The notes below the pieces were generated by a model. The model had not been told where the DNA came from. It saw only the letters and a list, made by a program, of their open reading frames with translations, and ran no database searches. DNA of 64,000 bases. Source: Chionoecetes opilio (lineage: Eukaryota; Arthropoda; Malacostraca; Decapoda; Majidae). The stretch is taken from NCBI GenBank assembly GCA_016584305.1, contig JACEEZ010016136.1, forward strand, positions 38,501 to 102,500. Direction: 5' to 3'. Shown piece after piece: positions 63,681 to 64,000 of the stretch. A program made the translations under genes and the position numbers. Each line of letters starts with the position of its first letter. Position 1 is the first letter of the stretch.

Positions 63681-64000
63681 GACTGACGAGTTCTCTCATC
63701 ATTATCTTAGCCTTTAGAGTTACAGGTAATACCAGCCTAAACGGGTCAGTAAATTGAAGATGAGTTGGCTTAAATATCATATCCTACGCGTCAAGGTTGA
63801 AGGGAAGCTATTTTCCCAGTCCTCACGGCTCAATGGTCCTGACTCACTTCGTATCTTCCTCATTTTACGAGAAAAGTTTATTCCTAATCTTATATAGAAA
63901 ACAAGTCTTTCTTAGGCTCCATTGCAACCCCCAATACCTTTCTCTCTATCTGAATCCAGAATAATTTCCACACTATCATGAATTGATAATTTCCACTCAC
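63681..64000 (-). other. BEL copy 3 interior, probable RT 3' part, cut by window end
   Basis: Collinear with about 35190-35520 of copy 1, which by order should be the C-terminal part of the reverse transcriptase. No catalytic motif lies in this piece. It is incomplete at the window edge. Confidence 0.5.

Larger units (their letters stand above)
60615..64000 (-). mobile_element. BEL/Pao-like element, copy 3 (runs off the window)
   Basis: Third copy, same orientation and same satellite phase (after AAAAATACATAT). It begins with a 3' LTR and extends through integrase and RNase H to the window end, which matches about 35520 of copy 1. It is less disrupted than copy 2 and gives the clearest integrase and RNase H segments. 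The rest of pol, Gag and the 5' LTR should lie beyond 64000. Confidence 0.85.

Overview
The window is non-coding, strongly AT-rich satellite DNA from a eukaryote, broken up by two kinds of transposable element. I found no intact cellular gene, rRNA, tRNA or CRISPR array. The element families point to an invertebrate animal, most likely an arthropod: BEL/Pao-type LTR retrotransposons, and a DNA element carrying an uncharacterised protein family that I recall as abundant in arthropod and cnidarian genomes. Species and chromosomal position cannot be read from the sequence. A heterochromatic (centromeric, pericentromeric or sex-chromosome) block is the natural guess.

Layout. 1-5107: satellite in reverse orientation. 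About 5107: inversion point. 5108-11558: satellite in forward orientation. 11559-14108: DNA transposon with long terminal inverted repeats, inserted in one satellite unit, carrying a frameshifted gene (12087-13771). 14109-32093: satellite. 32094-38942: LTR-to-LTR BEL/Pao-like element read on the minus strand. 38943-50241: satellite. 50242-52932: second BEL copy, cut off abruptly in its RNase H region. 52933-60614: satellite, with a ~15-bp LTR stub at 58157. 60615-64000: third BEL copy, running off the window.

Satellite architecture. Each unit has two diverged ~260-290-bp halves (here A and B) followed by n copies of a 156-bp subunit. Hand-measured spacings of one landmark fall on about 580 + 156n bp (731, ~890, ~1043, ~1356; n = 1, 2, 3, 5). 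Because 156 is 52 codons, one frame stays open across adjacent subunits and yields many spurious 60-130-codon frames. Larger duplications (901 bp, ~1.9, ~3.1, ~10.4 and ~10.6 kb) are layered on top.

The BEL copies share orientation and sit at the same phase of the satellite unit, which suggests one insertion later amplified with its host satellite. Two intervals (about 31.0-39.5 kb and 49.9-64.0 kb), holding all the BEL sequence, have far more single-base indels than the rest. That looks like poorly polished consensus, so broken reading frames there cannot be taken at face value.
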